Shown: positions 14,693-17,119 of the stretch, piece after piece
How positions within the stretch are numbered: position 1 is the first letter of the stretch
How the letters are laid out: each line of letters starts with the position of its first letter
NCBI GenBank assembly: GCA_025929455.1
Contig: JAICMB010000013.1
Location: 1 to 17,119 of the forward strand
Length of the DNA stretch: 17,119 nt
Direction: 5' to 3'
Source: Bryobacteraceae bacterium
GTDB taxonomy: Bacteria > Acidobacteriota > Terriglobia > Bryobacterales > Bryobacteraceae
Notes under the pieces: model-generated
The model's database searches: none
What the model was told of the DNA's origin: nothing
What the model saw: only the letters and a program-made list of their open reading frames with translations
Translations under genes and position numbers: made by a program

Positions 14693-15565
14693 CTAGGAGG
14701 TCGTCCGCTTCAGCACCGCGCGCACTTTCGGCGCAACGGCTGCGAGCAGCGCAGTGTTCTGTTTCGATCCGAGATCGCTGACGATGTACACCAGGTGCGT
14801 GACTGTCTCAAAGCCGGTGATGCTGAAGCGCTGCACGCCGGCGCTGTAGATCGCCGTTCCGGATTCGATGATGGCGGGCACGCCGTCCTTCTCGAACGCC
14901 TCGCCGGGCCGGCGTTTCGTAATCACGAGCGACAACAGTTGCGATCCGTTGTACATCGAAACATGTACGAATGCCCGGCCCCGATAGCGACAGCGGTGCG
15001 CCAGCACGACGCAGTAATCGGCGGGCACGTGCTCGCGCATTACCGGTACCAGGCCCTCGAACTCCGGCCCCATATCTGCGGCAACTTTCTCGAACGGCAC
15101 CGGCGTCTTGGACAGCCGCCGGAACACCGAGCAGTGCACATGATCGCCGAGCCCGACGCGCATGGCGCCGCCGACTTCCTGCGAGATCGAGGCAATGTAT
15201 GCGTCGCGTGATTCCGCCGTAAACCGGAAATGTCCGAACTGATACGCCACCGCTCCGCTGACGGCCAGCACCAGCGTCGCGGCAATCGCCATGTTCGCGC
15301 GCCAAGACACGCGGCCCGTAGCGCGGCTGCCGAATGACGCTCGAATGCGCTGTTCAAAATCTGGAGCGGTCGGCGCCGAATGGTTCACCGCCGTCCGCAC
15401 GCGCACGCGCAGCCTCTTGCGAACTTCGGCCGCATCCGCGCACGTTTCACAGAATGACAAATGCCGCTCCAACTCGATATGCGCATCGCTCGCCAGTTCG
15501 CCGTCCAGGAACACGTCGAGCTTGCCCAGCACGCTCTCGCATTGCGGGTCCGGCGCCGGTCTCAT
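14693..15565 (-). CDS. Zinc-finger anti-sigma factor with Cys/His-rich periplasmic domain
   Basis: A 290-residue membrane anti-sigma factor. The cytoplasmic N-terminus has a zf-HC2 type motif HLSFCETC (35-42: His35, Cys39, Cys42), which binds zinc and grips the sigma factor. One membrane helix lies at about 91-110 (NMAIAATLVLAVSGAVAYQF). The outer domain of some 180 residues has a concentration of possible ligands: DHVHC (141-145), ADYCVV (182-187), AHRC (189-192) and FVH (199-201). This suggests sensing of a metal, haem or redox state, but that is inference. The ATG at 15565 overlaps the sigma stop (ATGA), giving coupled translation; an open frame continuing to 15940 is rejected because it covers the sigma gene. 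It should hold its sigma partner inactive until a signal arrives. Confidence 0.85.
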   Translation of the reverse strand: MRPAPDPQCESVLGKLDVFLDGELASDAHIELERHLSFCETCADAAEVRKRLRVRVRTAVNHSAPTAPDFEQRIRASFGSRATGRVSWRANMAIAATLVLAVSGAVAYQFGHFRFTAESRDAYIASISQEVGGAMRVGLGDHVHCSVFRRLSKTPVPFEKVAADMGPEFEGLVPVMREHVPADYCVVLAHRCRYRGRAFVHVSMYNGSQLLSLVITKRRPGEAFEKDGVPAIIESGTAIYSAGVQRFSITGFETVTHLVYIVSDLGSKQNTALLAAVAPKVRAVLKRTTS

Positions 15566-16194
15566 GCGGTATGCCCCTTTCCGGACGGCCGCAGCACCCC
15601 ATAGGATCGCGCCACGTCCGCCAGTTGTTCGCGCAGCAAGCGCCGGCCGCGGCTCAAGCGCGACATCACGGTCCCAATTGGAATATCCAAAATAACGGCC
15701 GCGTCTTTGTATGCAAACTCTTCGACATCCACCAGCAACACCGCCGCGCGAAAATCGGCAGGTATGCAGTCGAGCGCCGCTATTATGTCCGCATCCGTAA
15801 GTTGTTCCGGGACCGGCTCGGAGCTCGCCAAGGTAGTTTCGAGAAACTCTTCGGTGTCTTTCAAAAGCGGAAAGCGCAACCATTTCCGCCGCTGATGATG
15901 GACGCAATGGAACAGAATTTTGAATAACCACGCGCGGCAATTCGTGCCACGTTCAAACCTGTCAAACGACTTCCACGCCTGCAGATACGTTTCCTGAACC
16001 GCGTCTTCGGCGCGCGCGCGCTCGCCCGTCATGCGTGCGGCCGTGCGCAGCAGGTCGCTCCTATGCGGCATCGCTTCCGCTTCGAAATCCGCGCGCTCCG
16101 CCGCTTCCGTCACGGCCGGCCGCACCGCAGATTTACGCGTGACGCGTGCAAAGCCCGGTCCGGACGCCGCGGCCAGGAATCCCGCCATGTCCAT
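15562..16194 (-). CDS. ECF RNA polymerase sigma factor
   Basis: A 210-residue group 4 sigma factor. Region 2 spans about 38-107, with AEDAVQETYLQAWKSFDRF (62-80) and GTNCRAWLFKIL (83-94), which contact core polymerase and the -10 element. Region 4 spans about 136-188, with IPADFRAAVLLVDVEEFAY (144-162) and the helix-turn-helix IPIGTVMSRLSRGRRLL (171-187), which reads the -35 element. The first 36 residues are not part of the usual fold, so the start may lie further in; ATGs at 16194 and 16188 both fit, and neither has a clear Shine-Dalgarno. Its stop overlaps the anti-sigma start by 4 bp. A GGGAATAA motif 22 bp upstream could be an autoregulated -35 element. The regulon is unknown. Confidence 0.9.
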   Translation of the reverse strand: MDMAGFLAAASGPGFARVTRKSAVRPAVTEAAERADFEAEAMPHRSDLLRTAARMTGERARAEDAVQETYLQAWKSFDRFERGTNCRAWLFKILFHCVHHQRRKWLRFPLLKDTEEFLETTLASSEPVPEQLTDADIIAALDCIPADFRAAVLLVDVEEFAYKDAAVILDIPIGTVMSRLSRGRRLLREQLADVARSYGVLRPSGKGHTA

Positions 16195-16215
16195 GTATCC
16201 ACGGGTACGTACACC

Positions 16216-16223
16216 TTATTCCC
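16216..16223 (-). promoter_or_regulatory. Possible ECF-type -35 element upstream of the sigma gene
   Basis: GGGAATAA on the minus strand resembles GGAA-type ECF -35 elements. A matching -10 element is uncertain: GGATAC lies 16 bp beyond GGAATA and ends at the ATG, which would imply a leaderless or internal start. It is flanked by two copies of GGTGTACG (minus strand; 16208-16215 and 16243-16250). Confidence 0.3.
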
Positions 16224-16250
16224 GCCAGCGCCTCCGATTCATCGTACACC

Positions 16251-16979
16251 TCAGGCGCCGATGCCGCGGCCGTAAATCGGAATGGCCGCGCCGCTTACGG
16301 CCTCGCCGCCGTCAGATGCCAGGTACACGAGCAATTCCGCAATATCGCGGGGCGCTACCCACGTCGAAACATCGGCCTGCGGCATTGCCGACCGGTTAGC
16401 GGACGTGTTTATCGTGCCCGGAAGCACCACGTTCGCTGTGATCCCATAGGCGGAGTTTTCCGCGGCCGCCGTTTTCACGAGCGCGACGAGACCCGCCTTG
16501 GCAGCGTTGTACGCCGCCGATCCTGCTGCGGGCGACACCGCCGTACGACTTCCGATCGCGAGAATACGGCCGCTCCGTTGCGCGCGCATCTGCGGGATTA
16601 CGGCGCGAATCGCATTAAATGCCGTCCCCACATTCAACGACCACATGCGCTCGAACTCGGCCTCATCGCTGTCCTGAATGTCGTGACCGCCCGCCCATGC
16701 GCCGACCAGATGCACCAGCACGTCAAGCCCGCGCATCGCACCCGCCGCCTCTTCCGCAAGCCGTGCAGCGTCCTGCGCCGACGACAGATCCGACGCGATC
16801 GCAGTGAAGCGGTCGTTGTAAACCTTGCCCGCGGCGATCGATCGCGCTGATCCGACCACCGCTGCACCGGCTTCTAAAAACACCTCCGTGACTACGCTAC
16901 CCAGGCCTCCGTTCGCACCGGTAATGAGTACCTTTTTCCCACTGAGGGCTTCGATATTACGCAAACTCCACCGCCACAA
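16251..16979 (-). CDS. Short-chain dehydrogenase/reductase (SDR)
   Basis: A 242-residue classical SDR using NAD(P)(H). Numbered from the TTG at 16979, it shows the dinucleotide motif TGANGGLG (20-27), SDL (63-65) for the adenine pocket, LVHLVG (88-93) in place of the usual NNAG, Asn116, catalytic Ser144 in IGSRTA, the YNAAK motif (Tyr157, Lys161), and the PG..NT segment (187-192) after the active site. The C-terminal VSGAAIPIYGRG is typical of the family. The start is uncertain: TTG at 16979 overlaps the upstream gene by 23 bp and a TTG at 16964 by 8 bp; neither has a convincing Shine-Dalgarno. It lies 56 bp upstream of the sigma gene on the same strand. The substrate is unknown. Confidence 0.88.
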   Translation of the reverse strand: MWRWSLRNIEALSGKKVLITGANGGLGSVVTEVFLEAGAAVVGSARSIAAGKVYNDRFTAIASDLSSAQDAARLAEEAAGAMRGLDVLVHLVGAWAGGHDIQDSDEAEFERMWSLNVGTAFNAIRAVIPQMRAQRSGRILAIGSRTAVSPAAGSAAYNAAKAGLVALVKTAAAENSAYGITANVVLPGTINTSANRSAMPQADVSTWVAPRDIAELLVYLASDGGEAVSGAAIPIYGRGIGA

Positions 16980-17119
16980 CTTCGTGCAGCAAAATCGGCG
17001 GAGTTTCCAACCTCAGGAATTCGCCTTCCACCCGGTACTGCGGCCGCAGCCCGCTCACCAGCAGCCGTACGCCTGCGATTTTCGTCGCCGGCGGAATGCG
17101 CATTGCGATGGTTTGCCCC
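16957..17119 (-). CDS. C-terminal end of an unrecognised protein (5' partial)
   Basis: The last 53 codons of a gene entering from the right edge and ending in TAA at 16957-16959. The peptide starts GQTIAMRIPPATKIAGVRLL and ends LLHEVVAVEFA, with alternating hydrophobic residues that suggest a beta-sandwich tail. Such tails occur at the ends of some secreted glycoside hydrolases, but that is only a guess. It is a real coding end because the frame is open to the window edge, the composition is protein-like and its stop overlaps the following SDR gene in the same direction, as in an operon. Confidence 0.6.
   Translation of the reverse strand, partial: GQTIAMRIPPATKIAGVRLLVSGLRPQYRVEGEFLRLETPPILLHEVVAVEFA

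Noticed and set aside
15566..15940. 125-codon N-terminal extension of the anti-sigma factor
   Set aside because: It lies wholly over the sigma factor gene in another frame; the ATGA overlap at 15562-15565 and the zinc-finger domain mark the real start.
1..17119. Mobile elements, CRISPR arrays, tRNA or rRNA genes
   Set aside because: No transposase or integrase motifs, direct-repeat arrays, tRNA-like arms or rRNA stretches were seen; the strands are almost fully occupied by recognisable genes.

Overview
The window looks like chromosomal DNA of an acidobacterium, most likely of the Bryobacterales/Solibacter type. This is inferred from high GC, an Oar-like TonB-dependent receptor with an N-terminal carboxypeptidase-regulatory domain, Tat-exported Gfo/Idh/MocA oxidoreductases, a PEP-CTERM protein, an ECF sigma/anti-sigma pair and many exported sugar enzymes. 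No rRNA, tRNA, CRISPR, prophage or insertion sequence is visible, and the region is densely coding.

Left part (1-2935): the N-terminal 371 residues of a Tat-exported GH51 alpha-L-arabinofuranosidase run leftward off the edge. They are divergent from a LacI-family repressor gene, with a near-perfect LacI-type operator palindrome (1134-1149) between them. This is probably a local arabinoside-responsive switch. A small PEP-CTERM surface protein follows, convergent with lacI.

Centre (3078-12709): two divergent transcription units face away from a 116-bp promoter region (9394-9509) that carries two inverted repeats. Leftward come an exported amidohydrolase, a Tat-exported Gfo/Idh/MocA oxidoreductase (ATGA overlap) and a large TonB-dependent outer-membrane receptor. 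Rightward come an SGLT-like sodium/solute symporter, an 84-residue two-helix membrane protein and a lipoprotein aldose 1-epimerase. Together they suggest uptake of a sugar-related compound: receptor at the outer membrane, exported enzymes and tethered mutarotase in the periplasm, symporter at the inner membrane. The substrate cannot be read from the sequence.

Right part (12687-17119): all genes run leftward. They are the C-terminal 53 codons of an unrecognised gene, an SDR oxidoreductase, an ECF sigma factor, its zinc-finger anti-sigma factor (ATGA overlap; periplasmic part rich in Cys/His) and a bacterial glycogen-debranching enzyme whose 3' end overlaps the mutarotase gene by 23 bp. A perfect 10-bp-arm hairpin, resembling a dispersed palindromic repeat, lies just before the debranching-enzyme gene.

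I do not see a clearly new defence or mobile system. The most useful leads are the Cys/His-rich anti-sigma sensor domain, the small symporter-linked membrane protein, and the altered active-site or cofactor motifs in the exported amidohydrolase and oxidoreductase.
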